Of a DNA stretch of 41,504 nucleotides, positions 34,207-41,504 are shown in pieces. Source of the DNA: JAAEQG01 sp023133475. GTDB taxonomy: Bacteria; Planctomycetota; Phycisphaerae; UBA1845. The notes below the pieces were generated by a model, which saw only the letters and a list, made by a program, of their open reading frames with translations, was not told the origin of the DNA and ran no database searches. The translations under genes were made by a program, and so were the position numbers. Position 1 is the stretch's first letter, and each line of letters opens with the position of its first letter. Location: the NCBI GenBank assembly GCA_030631415.1, contig DAOVLE010000014.1:1-41504 (forward strand), in the 5' to 3' direction.

Positions 34207-35186
34207 CAAAGCGTAAGCGACCACCAAAACCGATCAAGGATGCTCCGTTCTTCAAGACGAAGGAAGGCGCTGCATACCTTGGGGATGCTTTTGACCTTTG
34301 CAAAGGGTTGAAGGATGGATCGGTCAATTTGATAATGACATCCCCACCATACGCATTGCATTTCAAGAAAGAATACGGCAATGCAACGCAGGCTGAATAT
34401 GTTCAATGGTTCTTGCGGTTTGCCGATGATTTCTTCCGAGTATTGACCGATGATGGTAGTCTTGTCATTGACATCGGTGGCGCATGGACTCCAGGCAAAC
34501 CTACTAGATCGTTGTATCATTTCGAGCTATTGATAGCGCTTTGCCACAAGGTCGGGTTCCATCTTGCCCAGGAATTCTATTGGTACAACCCGGCAAAGCT
34601 CCCGGCGCCCGCGGAATGGGTGACGGTTCGCAAGATACGGGTAAAGGACTCCGTCAATTGCCTTTGGTGGTTGTCCAAGACCGACCACCCCAAGGCCGAC
34701 AACCGCAAGGTTCTGGTGGAATACAGTGCCGATATGCTGCGCCTAATGAAGCGTGGATACCGGGCGAAGACCCGACCATCGGGGCATGTTATCACCGACA
34801 AATTCGGCAAGGACCAGGGCGGCGCTATCCCATCGAACATCTTGATCTACGGCAACAATGATGCTAACGGCAACTACATGAGTCAATGCAAGGCGGAAGG
34901 GATCAAACCACATCCTGCGCGCTTTCCGATTCAGTTGCCGACATTCTTCATCCGCTACTTGACCGATCCCGGTGACGTGGTTCTTGATCCATTTGCCGGG
35001 AGCCTCACGACTGGTGAAGCTGCGGAGCGTGATGGACGGCGTTGGCTGGCCTTCGAGCGTGAGGAACCCTATCTGACCGCAGGCAGATTCCGTTTCGACA
35101 AGTCAGCATGGACGCCGGTAGACATATCCCAACGCAACGGGGAACATGGCAAGGCCAAGGCGCAGCAAGCTCTACTCTTCACCTAA
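34203..35186 (+). CDS. DNA methyltransferase, beta class, probable N4-cytosine
   Basis: A 327-residue modification methylase that would protect the host site from the adjacent nuclease. The catalytic motif IV, TSPPY (residues 46-50), precedes the SAM-binding motif I, DPFAGS (262-267), the order of beta-class enzymes, and the SPPY form points to N4-cytosine methylation. The flanking LHFKKEYGN, FYWYNPAKLPAPAEWV and KIRVKDSVNCLWW segments closely resemble M.PvuII-type enzymes (target CAGCTG) from memory; the actual target here is not known. It begins in ATGA at the nuclease stop. Lower GC than neighbours suggests recent transfer. Confidence 0.93.
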   Translation: MTKRKRPPKPIKDAPFFKTKEGAAYLGDAFDLCKGLKDGSVNLIMTSPPYALHFKKEYGNATQAEYVQWFLRFADDFFRVLTDDGSLVIDIGGAWTPGKPTRSLYHFELLIALCHKVGFHLAQEFYWYNPAKLPAPAEWVTVRKIRVKDSVNCLWWLSKTDHPKADNRKVLVEYSADMLRLMKRGYRAKTRPSGHVITDKFGKDQGGAIPSNILIYGNNDANGNYMSQCKAEGIKPHPARFPIQLPTFFIRYLTDPGDVVLDPFAGSLTTGEAAERDGRRWLAFEREEPYLTAGRFRFDKSAWTPVDISQRNGEHGKAKAQQALLFT

Positions 35187-35201
35187 TCCTCATCCCGCAA
35201 C

Positions 35202-35280
35202 GAAGGGCGGGTTCCACCCGCCGTGGTGGCACCGGCGTCCCCGCTGGTGATGGAGGTAAGGCGAGTGAAACCCGCCCTAC
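35202..35280. repeat. 79-bp palindromic repeat, copy 1
   Basis: A GGGCGGGTTCCACCCGCC arm, a GTGGTGGCACCGGCGTCC spacer and the inverted arm. It matches 36370-36448 at all but about three positions, in direct orientation. Its end supplies the TAG stop of the SAM methyltransferase gene on the other strand. Confidence 0.85.
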
Positions 35281-36056
35281 TACTTGACCGCGGCGTAGGA
35301 GCACTCTGCGACCAACACGTCGGCAGCGAGTTTCGTGGCCCAGTTGAGCCTGATCATCCGAAGGACCGAGCGGTATTTGGGTCCTCCCTCCGATGAAAGG
35401 CGAAGGTCCCAGCGATCGTAAACGCGGCTGAACCCTGCCTCCCGGAGCATACGACGCGCTCCCCATGGAGAAAGCCAGTTTATCGCGGGTGTGTTTGAAT
35501 AACCGATAAGATGAGGCTTGTTGACCCTGACCCATTCCATAACGCGGCGTTTCAAACGCAGGGGATACCATCCAAACAGCGGGAACCCGTCAATCTCGTG
35601 CTGGTGTGGGCTCACACTGCTGGTGGCGCTGAACCAGAATACGCCGCCGGGTTTGAGGATACGGCAGGCTTCGTTGAAGGCAGCCTCTGCGTCCCTTACA
35701 TGTTCGATGACCTGGTTAGCGTGGACAACGTCAACGCTTGCGGACTCCACGGGGATGTCTTCCGCAAATCCCGCCAGCAACCTGGTCTGGACGCCCTCGA
35801 GTTCTGCCAAGCGTGCTCCTGCCTCCCGAGCCTCGTCGGAAGGCTCGATGCCGACAGCCGGATAGCCCTCCCGGGCGCATGCGATCAGGAACACCCCCTG
35901 GGCTGCTCCAATATCAACAATAGTGGGTGTTGGCGGCAATGGGCTGATGGCATTCAAGCGGGCCAAAATCCGCTTGAGATGGGTCTGCACCTCAGGTAGG
36001 CCCTCGCGGGCAATTTCTACCGATCTGCGTGCACTGGCTTGGCGGGTTTGGTTCAC
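35280..36056 (-). CDS. SAM-dependent methyltransferase
   Basis: A 258-residue class I methyltransferase of the Methyltransf_11/25 type. Motif I is IVDIGAAQGVFL (about residues 46-57), followed by the acidic GIEPSDEAREA and the post-I VDVVHANQVIEHVRDAEAAF stretch, with LKPGGVFW as motif III. The substrate is unknown. ATG 36056 (MNQTRQASARR) is the only sensible start; no strong Shine-Dalgarno is seen. The stop codon TAG is the GTAGGG edge of the neighbouring palindromic repeat, so the repeat may have trimmed or extended the C-terminus. The DXD/metal motif of O-methyltransferases is not obvious. Confidence 0.85.
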   Translation of the reverse strand: MNQTRQASARRSVEIAREGLPEVQTHLKRILARLNAISPLPPTPTIVDIGAAQGVFLIACAREGYPAVGIEPSDEAREAGARLAELEGVQTRLLAGFAEDIPVESASVDVVHANQVIEHVRDAEAAFNEACRILKPGGVFWFSATSSVSPHQHEIDGFPLFGWYPLRLKRRVMEWVRVNKPHLIGYSNTPAINWLSPWGARRMLREAGFSRVYDRWDLRLSSEGGPKYRSVLRMIRLNWATKLAADVLVAECSYAAVK

Positions 36057-36227
36057 AGCCGAAGATCATTCCTACTGAGCTACGTCCCCTCAAAGAGAGT
36101 CTACCAAATACTGCCTCGTTTGCAATGCAGGCAATGTCCGGCAAGCCACACCGGGCATCACCGTTTCTTCTCTGCGACCCCCTACGATGACTGCCTTGTT
36201 GCCTCTTGCCTCGTTACACGGTGTGAT

Positions 36228-36320
36228 ATGATCCATCTGATCGACGGCAACAACCTGCTGCACGCTACTCGCGCCCATTTGCCAGTGCCGCCCGACGATC
36301 TGGATTTGATCCGGTATTGA
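36228..36320 (+). pseudogene. N-terminal fragment of a NYN/YacP-like protein
   Basis: Only 30 codons: MIHLIDGNNLLHATRAHL then PVPPDDLDLIRY and a stop. The opening LIDGNNLLHA is the first strand and metal-binding part of NYN-domain (YacP/DUF901-like) RNases. The rest of the usual 150-200 residues is missing; after the stop come AGGCAAG tandem units and a palindromic repeat. The gene was probably truncated by deletion or repeat insertion. A leader of 171 bases before it shows no other gene. Confidence 0.55.
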
Positions 36321-36344
36321 CCAAGCGAAAACCACCGCATCGGC

Positions 36345-36448
36345 TGAGAAGAGGCAAGAGGCAAGAGATGTAGGGTGGGTTCCACCCGCCGTGGTGGCAC
36401 CGGCGTCCCCGCTGGTGATGGAGGTAAGGCGGGTGAAACCCGCCCTAC
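36345..36448. repeat. AGGCAAG run and 79-bp palindromic repeat, copy 2
   Basis: A short AGGCAAG tandem run at about 36350-36366 is followed by the palindrome at 36370-36448, nearly identical to 35202-35280 and in the same direction. The two copies bracket the methyltransferase gene and the NYN fragment. Recombination between them would remove 1.17 kb. Confidence 0.85.
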
Positions 36449-36486
36449 AACCGGCAGAGACGCCGGCCCAACTGAAAGCTGATAGC

Positions 36487-37116
36487 TCACTCCTCGTTCT
36501 TGATATATGCCACCCGGTAGATGGTTCGTCCCTGGCGGACGTATTTAACTTCAAAGTTGGTGCGTGGGGTCTTGCTGGTGGGAACAAACGCCGGATGCTC
36601 GAAATCCACCTGGGTCAACTGCGGGCAGGGCATCAGCAATTCCTGAATCCACTCGAAGTACTCGCCGTGGTCGGTTTGGATGGCCCACCAACCTCCCGGC
36701 TGAAGAGCTCGGACCGCCGCGGCGACGAAACTCTCTTGAAACAGGCGACGCTTATGATGGCGTTTCTTAGGCCAAGGGTCCGGGTGATAGACGTGCAAAG
36801 CCGACAGCGAGCTTTCCGCTAAGTGGCAGACCACGAAGTTCCGCGCGTCGGTCCGCATGATCCGCACGTTAAGCATGCCCCAGCGAGCCATCCGATCTGC
36901 GGCGTATTTGAAGTACTTGTTGGCCCACTCGATTCCGAGGAAGCGGTGGTCGGGGTGCTCGCGGGCGCGTTCCAGGAGGAATCCGCCCTTGCCACATCCT
37001 ATCTCCAACTCCATCGGCCCGGGCGTGTCGAAACAATCCACGGGGTTCATCACGACTTCAGGCTCGGGTGGGGCGAGCAGGATGTCTTCCATCGTCGGCA
37101 TATGGTTACGGTACAC
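36487..37116 (-). CDS. trmB: tRNA (guanine-N7-)-methyltransferase
   Basis: Methylates G46 of tRNA to m7G using SAM, in the cytoplasm. The 209-residue product shows EIGCGKGGFLLERA (SAM loop, about residues 37-50), the FLGIEW motif, RTDARNF, and the family hallmark HPDPWPKKRHHKRRL at about 111-125, with PRTNFEVKY at the C-terminal end. Length is usual. The GTG at 37116 gives MYRNHMPTMEDIL; an ATG at 37101 (MPTMED) is an equally good start. No clear Shine-Dalgarno. It is divergent from the YggS-family gene, with about 100 bases between. Confidence 0.96.
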   Translation of the reverse strand: MYRNHMPTMEDILLAPPEPEVVMNPVDCFDTPGPMELEIGCGKGGFLLERAREHPDHRFLGIEWANKYFKYAADRMARWGMLNVRIMRTDARNFVVCHLAESSLSALHVYHPDPWPKKRHHKRRLFQESFVAAAVRALQPGGWWAIQTDHGEYFEWIQELLMPCPQLTQVDFEHPAFVPTSKTPRTNFEVKYVRQGRTIYRVAYIKNEE

Positions 37117-37219
37117 CAGTGGTGTTTTGCGTCAACGCCCGGGGCTATTGGCGAGCGTGGCGGAGTGTTGTATATTCGTTGCGTGATGCGATTGCACAAC
37201 TGATCTGGAGAATGCAACA

Positions 37220-37957
37220 GTGAAGCGCAAGCTGGCGGAGAACTTCAGGAAGGTGCAGGGGCGCATCGAGGAGGCTTGTGCACGGGCTGGGCGCGATCCC
37301 TCCGAGATCACCCTGGTGGCGGTCACCAAGGCCGTCGGAATAGATGTAGTCAGGCACTTAGTCGACTCGGGGGTCCGGGACCTCGGCGAAAGCCGCGTGC
37401 AGGAGTTGACCAAGCGGGCAGCCATGGTCAGCGAGTTTCTCTCCCGCCGCCGGCGTGAGGCGGAGTCGGGGAACTTGCAGCATCCCAACTGGCACATGAT
37501 CGGGCACCTCCAGCGAAACAAGGTAAAGGCTTTGTTGCCTTGGGTGCGTCTGATTCATTCGGTGGACAGCCTGCGATTGGTGGAGGAGATCGACGCCCAG
37601 GCCCGGAAGCTGAACCGGTCGGTGGAAGTGCTGATGGAGATCAACGCGGGCATCGAGGACCAGAAGTACGGCATACCGGTGGCTGCCGCGGCACATCTCG
37701 CTGAGCAGATGGAATCGTTGCCCGGATTGCGTCTCACCGGTCTGATGGCCATGGCACCGTTGGATGTGAATGCCGATCGTATCCACGGTTGTTTTGCCCG
37801 GATTGCGGAGCTTTTTGAGGAGATGCGTCGCGAAGTCGTCCGGCGCGATGACTTTTGCGTTCTCTCGATGGGCATGAGCAACGATTTCGAGACCGCGATC
37901 GAGTGCGGCTCCACGATGGTGCGTATCGGAACAGCCCTGATGGAAGGCGTGGAGTAA
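37220..37957 (+). CDS. YggS/PLPBP family pyridoxal phosphate-binding protein
   Basis: A 245-residue protein of the YggS (PLPBP, COG0325) family, which binds PLP and keeps vitamin B6 and amino-acid balance; no enzyme activity is established for the family. It shows LVAVTKAV (PLP lysine), DLGESRVQEL, WHMIGHLQRNKVK, MEINAGIEDQKYG and SMGMSNDFETAIECGSTMVR with the phosphate-binding end. The GTG at 37220 has GGAGA eight bases upstream. An insertion around SRRRREAESGNLQ makes it slightly longer than usual. Followed by a tandem repeat block. Confidence 0.95.
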   Translation: MKRKLAENFRKVQGRIEEACARAGRDPSEITLVAVTKAVGIDVVRHLVDSGVRDLGESRVQELTKRAAMVSEFLSRRRREAESGNLQHPNWHMIGHLQRNKVKALLPWVRLIHSVDSLRLVEEIDAQARKLNRSVEVLMEINAGIEDQKYGIPVAAAAHLAEQMESLPGLRLTGLMAMAPLDVNADRIHGCFARIAELFEEMRREVVRRDDFCVLSMGMSNDFETAIECGSTMVRIGTALMEGVE

Positions 37958-38186
37958 AGGCAGAAGAAGGCAAGAGGCAAGAGGCAAAAGGCAAAAGGCG
38001 ACAAGGCAACGAGGCGGCACGTGTAGGGCGGGTTCCACCCGCCACACTATGCCACAAAGGTGGCGGGTGGCATGGTCCACGTTTATGTGGCCATGCAGAG
38101 GGCAGATGATGTGATGGAAAGACCAAACGTGCCAGGGCTGCCCAGAACATCCTCACGCAATACATGCCCACGCAAGCGTGGGCATG
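37957..38186. repeat. AGGCAAA run, GGGCGGGTT palindrome and CATGCCCACG hairpin
   Basis: From the YggS-family stop: an AGGCAAG/AGGCAAA tandem run (37957-38017), a palindrome (38023-38070), and a perfect 10-bp hairpin CATGCCCACG/CGTGGGCATG with a 4-base loop (38163-38186). AAGCGTGGGCATG occurs again at 38203-38215. This fills most of the 298-base gap between convergent genes; no gene was seen. Confidence 0.75.
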
Positions 38187-38255
38187 GCACCCGGTATCCG
38201 GCAAGCGTGGGCATGACACCCAACGCAGAATCCAACCGGATTTTGTGGCCATAGG

Positions 38256-39443
38256 TTACGGCTTTAGGAAGAATTCCATAAACTCATGTCCGGGATCGAT
38301 TTGCAAGTCACTGGCTGCCGCTTGCTTCTCTGAGAACGGCTTGGCTAACGACGCACTTATGCCCGACCCGGCAATGCAGAACGGCGGGGGAACCTTGCTG
38401 TGCTTGCGGGTGGATATGGGGGTCGGGTGGTCGGGGACCACGGCAATCTTCCACTGGTCAAACTGCCGTAGCCGCGACAGAATCGGGCATACAACTTCGG
38501 CATCAATTTGCTCGAGGGCTTTGATTTTCTCTGCCGCGTCTCCGAGATGACCGGCTTCGTCGGGGGCTTCGACGTGAACCAGCACCAGATCGCACTCGTC
38601 CAATGCCACCACCGCAGCCCGACCCTTGGCACCATAGTCGGTATCCAGATAACCGGTGGCACCTGGAATCGCAATGTTGGTCAACCCGGCGTTTTTGGCG
38701 ATGCCCCGAATCAAGTCCACCGCGGCAATGCAAACCCCACGCAAACCGAAACGGGCCTCGAAGGTTTCCAGCGGCTTATGGCGACCCTGCCCCCACAACC
38801 AGATGTCCGTGGCTGGGTTCTCACCCAAGTCACGCCGAACCTGGTTGACCTCGTGATCCGCCAACAGAGCCTGCGCACGTTGCATGACCTCCCGCACACG
38901 CTCGTAGCCGGAACCACTGGGAAGATGCCCCTCGACAGGTTCCCCCGGAATGTCGTGCGGTGGGGTGCACTCACACTCGACCTCAGTAGCATCACGCATG
39001 ACCAGCAGGTGCCGGTAAGACATCCCAGTGTGAAACACCACGCCCAGGTCCGATTCAAGGGTGCGCAAATCCGCAATCAACCGCTCTGCCTCTTTCGTAG
39101 AGATGTGCCCGGCGGTGAAATCCTGCATCTTCTCATCGAGCACAGTGACCAGGTTGCAACGGAAGATCAGATCATCCGCACCGGTCTTGATTCCGCGAGC
39201 AGCCGCCTCCAACGGTGCCCGACCGGCATAGTTTGTCGCCGGGTCGTAGCCCATGACCGAGAGGGTGGCTACATCACTGGCGGCGGTGAACCCTTCTGGA
39301 ACTGTCCGCAGACACCCTTGTAGTCCGTTGGTGGAAATCCAATCGATGTTAGGTATGTCAGCCGCTTCCAACGGCGTTTGCCCGTCCAGCTCTTCGACCG
39401 GTTCGTCCGCCGCCCCGTCGGGGATAATCAACGCATACTTCAT
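38256..39443 (-). CDS. Phosphoglycerate mutase-like protein, proposed homoserine kinase
   Basis: A 395-residue member of the alkaline phosphatase superfamily related to cofactor-independent, archaeal-type phosphoglycerate mutase (ApgM). It has LIIPDGAADEP at the start, the phospho-serine-type TAASDVATLSVMGYDP, YAGRAPLEAAARGI, VHVEAPDEAGHLGD and VVPDHPTPISTRKHS metal ligands. The family close to hom genes has been proposed to replace homoserine kinase (TIGR02535-type). Here it starts at 39443, sharing one base with the hom stop codon (TGATG), so it is translationally coupled to hom, which supports a role in threonine synthesis; glycolytic mutase activity is the alternative. No thrB gene is in the window. 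Confidence 0.9.
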   Translation of the reverse strand: MKYALIIPDGAADEPVEELDGQTPLEAADIPNIDWISTNGLQGCLRTVPEGFTAASDVATLSVMGYDPATNYAGRAPLEAAARGIKTGADDLIFRCNLVTVLDEKMQDFTAGHISTKEAERLIADLRTLESDLGVVFHTGMSYRHLLVMRDATEVECECTPPHDIPGEPVEGHLPSGSGYERVREVMQRAQALLADHEVNQVRRDLGENPATDIWLWGQGRHKPLETFEARFGLRGVCIAAVDLIRGIAKNAGLTNIAIPGATGYLDTDYGAKGRAAVVALDECDLVLVHVEAPDEAGHLGDAAEKIKALEQIDAEVVCPILSRLRQFDQWKIAVVPDHPTPISTRKHSKVPPPFCIAGSGISASLAKPFSEKQAAASDLQIDPGHEFMEFFLKP

Positions 39444-40771
39444 CAGCTTCGCCTTTCAAATGGTTCCAGGACCGGGATGCATATTGGCGCGTCGGTCAGC
39501 TCCACGCAGCCGTCGATGCGCTTTAGCACTGCGGGCATTTTGCTTTCCGACGCCGGGTTGGTCAACAGCACGATATGCTCGCCGTCGGTTGCGGTGGGCG
39601 GGTCACCATCAAAAGACCGCACTTTCACCAGCTTGATCCCTGCCTCTCCAAACGCGGCGGTGATCTTCGGGAGAGCAGTGGGACGATCATGCACGGTGAA
39701 TCGGGCATAAAAACCGCAGTCCGGAGCAGCCGGCGGCACGACTGTAGCTGATTTGACCATCTTGGGCTCGAAGAGCGGTAGTTGCCCGAAAGTCCGCCGC
39801 GCGTTGCCCAGCGCCACCTCGACAACATCGGAGACGATCCCGCTGGCGGTGGAGGCTCCGCCCGCACCGGGGCCTGTGAGCATCACGTGACCAGCCGCAT
39901 GACCATAGAGGCTGACGGCATTGTCCGCCCCGTTCACGCCAGCCATCGGATGCGTGTCAGCCAGAAACACCGGACGCACCCGCAACAGGAGGACACCATC
40001 TATCATCCACCCAACAGCCAACAGCTTGCACGTCAGCCCCAGTTCCCGACCAGCCAACAGGTCCGTCAGGCTGATCCGCTCGATGCCCTCCACCGCGATG
40101 CCGGCGAACTCCACGTATGTCCCAAAAGCCAGCGTCGCCAGGATAGCCAGCTTGTGGGCTGTGTCGGTGCCGTCGATGTCCAGGGTCGGGTCAGCCTCGG
40201 CATATCCGAGCCGCTGAGCGTCTGCCAGGGCATCGGCGAAGCATTTGCCGGCTTCGAGCATCTCGCTCAGGATGTAGTTGCAGGTCCCGTTGAGGATGCC
40301 TTCGATTGCGTTGATGCGGTTAGCCACCATTCCCCGCTGGATGGCACCGATCACCGGGAGCCCGGCTGCGCAACTGGCTTCGAATGCGACGCACACGCCC
40401 GCCGCCCGGGCGGCGGCATAAATCTCAGGCCCATGCAGGGCGAGTAAGGCTTTGTTTGCGGTGACCACGTCTTTGCCGGCGGCGATGGCAGCCAGCACCA
40501 CCCCCTTAGCCACCGACGTCCCGCCGATCACCTCGACCACGATGTCCACGTCGTCGCCGGTCAGCCGTGAGAGGTCGTCGGTCAGCAACTCATCGGGGAC
40601 ATGTGGAGCACGGCTCCGCCCGAGGTCGCGCACCACCGCACGGACCAGGCGAATGTCCAAGCCGGTCCGAGCCAGCAGCGCGTCATGGTCACGAATCAGC
40701 AGATCACCCACCGCACAGCCAACCGTCCCACAACCAGCCATCCCAACATAAATCGTTCTCAAGTCACTCAT
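39443..40771 (-). CDS. hom: Homoserine dehydrogenase
   Basis: Reduces aspartate semialdehyde to homoserine with NAD(P)H, the branch to threonine and methionine; cytoplasmic. The 442-residue product has a Rossmann loop GMAGCGTVGCAVG at about residues 9-21, VVTANKALLALHG, the FEASCAAGLPVIGAIQRG segment, the catalytic-domain ILNGTCNYIL and DPTLDIDGTDTAHKL motifs, GPGAGGASTASGIVSD, and a C-terminal ACT-like domain (FYARFTVHDRPTALPKI), suggesting threonine feedback. ATG 40771 (MSDLRTIYVG) follows AGGAG about ten bases upstream; the longer frame to 40843 reads repeat. It is the first gene of the hom-apgM operon. Confidence 0.96.
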   Translation of the reverse strand: MSDLRTIYVGMAGCGTVGCAVGDLLIRDHDALLARTGLDIRLVRAVVRDLGRSRAPHVPDELLTDDLSRLTGDDVDIVVEVIGGTSVAKGVVLAAIAAGKDVVTANKALLALHGPEIYAAARAAGVCVAFEASCAAGLPVIGAIQRGMVANRINAIEGILNGTCNYILSEMLEAGKCFADALADAQRLGYAEADPTLDIDGTDTAHKLAILATLAFGTYVEFAGIAVEGIERISLTDLLAGRELGLTCKLLAVGWMIDGVLLLRVRPVFLADTHPMAGVNGADNAVSLYGHAAGHVMLTGPGAGGASTASGIVSDVVEVALGNARRTFGQLPLFEPKMVKSATVVPPAAPDCGFYARFTVHDRPTALPKITAAFGEAGIKLVKVRSFDGDPPTATDGEHIVLLTNPASESKMPAVLKRIDGCVELTDAPICIPVLEPFERRS

Positions 40772-40793
40772 GCACTCATAGCTCCTGGTAGAT

Positions 40794-40961
40794 GTAGGGC
40801 GGGTTCCACCCGCCGCACAACTGTATCTGTAGGTCGGGTCCACAGATTACGCAGATTACGCAGATTTGCGAGAAAGTGCTTGGGAAATAGCAAGGATAGG
40901 TTTGGGCATGCATGTCTGTTTCTCTATCAATCTGCGTAATCTGTGTAATCTGCGGATGTTT
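40794..40961. repeat. GGGCGGGTT half palindrome and compact CAGATTACG hairpin
   Basis: GTAGGGCGGGTTCCACCCGC at 40794-40813 leads to GTAGGTCGGGTC (40829-40840) and then to the CACAGATTACGCAGATTACG element, whose inverted end ATCTGCGTAATCTGTGTAAT runs to about 40957. This is the uninterrupted form of the element at 9617-9887. Confidence 0.8.
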
Positions 40962-41040
40962 TCTCGTGCCACCTTGGGTTGCGGCTGGAGGCTGCGCCAA
41001 GGGTTCGCGTGGGGTGTGGCCATATTTTGTGGCATCAGGC

Positions 41041-41122
41041 GGGTGGCCCATCGCTTTAGCGGTGGGGGACGCGAATCCTGACGCGATTCGTGTTCCCAGA
41101 GGGCTAAAGCCCTGGGCCACCC
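41041..41122. repeat. GGGTGGCCCATCGC...GGGCCACCCC palindrome
   Basis: Left arm GGTGGCCCATCGCTTTAGCG and right arm GGCTAAAGCCCTGGGCCACC around a GCGAATCCTGACGCGATTCG centre, a complete copy of the family also found at 3747-3863. The preceding 40962-41040 shows no gene. Confidence 0.8.
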
Positions 41123-41141
41123 CAGCCGGGTTACACGAAAG

Positions 41142-41371
41142 GCAACGCCGTAAACCCAATGTTTTCGTTCTTGTTCGTATTCTTAGCCTCCGGAGGAGGC
41201 GACGGAATATAGCCCAGGGCGAAGCGCAGCAAGCCCTGGGTAAGCTGTCCCTCCCGCCCAAAGCCCTCGAAGAGGGCGATGGATCACCTGGCTCACCGCA
41301 GATTCCATCGCCCCCGCTGGGGGCTTGGGTGAGGTTGTTGCCTTACCCCAGGGTTCGCTTCGCTCACCCTG
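41142..41371. repeat. 230-bp GC-rich dispersed repeat, copy B, inverted
   Basis: The reverse complement of 26677-26907, starting GCAACGCCGTAAACCCAATG and ending GGTTCGCTTCGCTCACCCTG. Copy A continues past this edge with GGCATCGGAATATAGCC-type sequence, but copy B stops there and different sequence begins, the left side of the IS110-family element. Confidence 0.85.
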
Positions 41372-41504
41372 AAGCTATGAAGCAGGAGGTCGAGCCGGTT
41401 CGCGGTGCAACTGAGCTTGAGGTAAAATTACCGGTTTGTTTCCTGGTGGTTCTTTCTAACTCAAGGAGTTTAACCATGAACTTTGTCGGCATCGACCTCC
41501 ACAA
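41372..41504 (+). mobile_element. Left end of an IS110-family insertion sequence
   Basis: The boundary with the interrupted 230-bp repeat is placed at 41372-41380. About 100 bases of non-coding left end (with a GGTAAAATTACC palindrome at about 41423-41434) precede the transposase start. In IS110-type elements a non-coding end encodes the bridge RNA that picks target and donor; this left end is short for that, and the rest of the element lies outside the window. IS110-family insertion into REP-like repeats is a known habit. Confidence 0.7.
41476..41504 (+). CDS. IS110-family transposase, start only
   Basis: Nine and a partial codon reach the window end: MNFVGIDLH. The VGIDLH(K) opening is the first catalytic-aspartate motif of the RuvC-like DEDD domain of IS110-family transposases. 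AAGGAG lies seven bases before the ATG. The rest, including the serine-containing C-terminal domain, is outside the window, so completeness cannot be judged. Confidence 0.75.

Overview
The window looks like a chromosomal stretch of a high-GC Planctomycetota bacterium, probably of the Phycisphaerae type. This rests on sequence signatures only: two giant secreted proteins carry Cys-Asn-X-Asn-Gly...Asp-Glu-Cys calcium-loop repeats, GACC-type Cys-rich modules and planctomycete-style dockerins; there is a PEP-CTERM protein and a DUF1570 protein; and nearly every gap between genes is filled with palindromic or tandem repeats. No tRNA, rRNA or CRISPR array was seen.

Layout. 0.2-3.7 kb: DNA polymerase III alpha (dnaE). 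4.0-5.7 kb: a small two-helix membrane protein, a single-pass coiled-coil protein and a stand-alone Clp N-domain protein whose gene overlaps it. 5.8-7.0 kb: proC divergent from a DUF167/YggU gene. 7.0-8.3 kb: a SET-domain gene and a zinc-ribbon/membrane gene between inverted repeat cassettes. 8.3-9.6 kb: a NifS-like cysteine desulfurase. 9.9-15.8 kb: a 1974-residue secreted multidomain protein. 16.0-18.0 kb: a DUF1570 metallopeptidase and nnrE. 18.3-24.2 kb: a 1953-residue subtilisin-like protein with two beta-helix blocks and a dockerin. 24.3-26.6 kb: PEP-CTERM protein, rpsR, a Trm112-like protein and a sugar-binding-type periplasmic protein. 27.1-28.5 kb: a zinc-ribbon coiled-coil protein and a lipoprotein-like amidase. 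28.9-32.8 kb: an RRM RNA-binding protein, a membrane zinc-ribbon protein and a POT-type transporter with a roughly 400-residue insertion. 33.0-35.2 kb: a lower-GC restriction-modification island. 35.3-38.0 kb: a SAM methyltransferase, a broken NYN/YacP-like gene, trmB and a YggS/PLPBP gene. 38.3-40.8 kb: a two-gene hom-apgM operon in which the phosphoglycerate-mutase-like protein may be the homoserine kinase. 40.8-41.5 kb: a repeat cluster ending in the first codons of an IS110-family transposase.

The genes are mostly housekeeping or cell-surface functions in short transcription units of one to three genes. The most unusual layer is between them. At least ten repeat modules (GGGCGGGTT palindromes, CTCTGCG heptamers, CAGATTACG-type repeats, AGGCAAA-type repeats, long GC palindromes and others) recur in both orientations. 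They are nested inside one another, in one case with an apparent 6-bp target duplication, and they supply stop codons or C-termini to some genes. The best candidates for new biology are this nested non-autonomous repeat system, the restriction-modification island with an unfamiliar PD-(D/E)XK nuclease, and the enlarged POT-type transporter.
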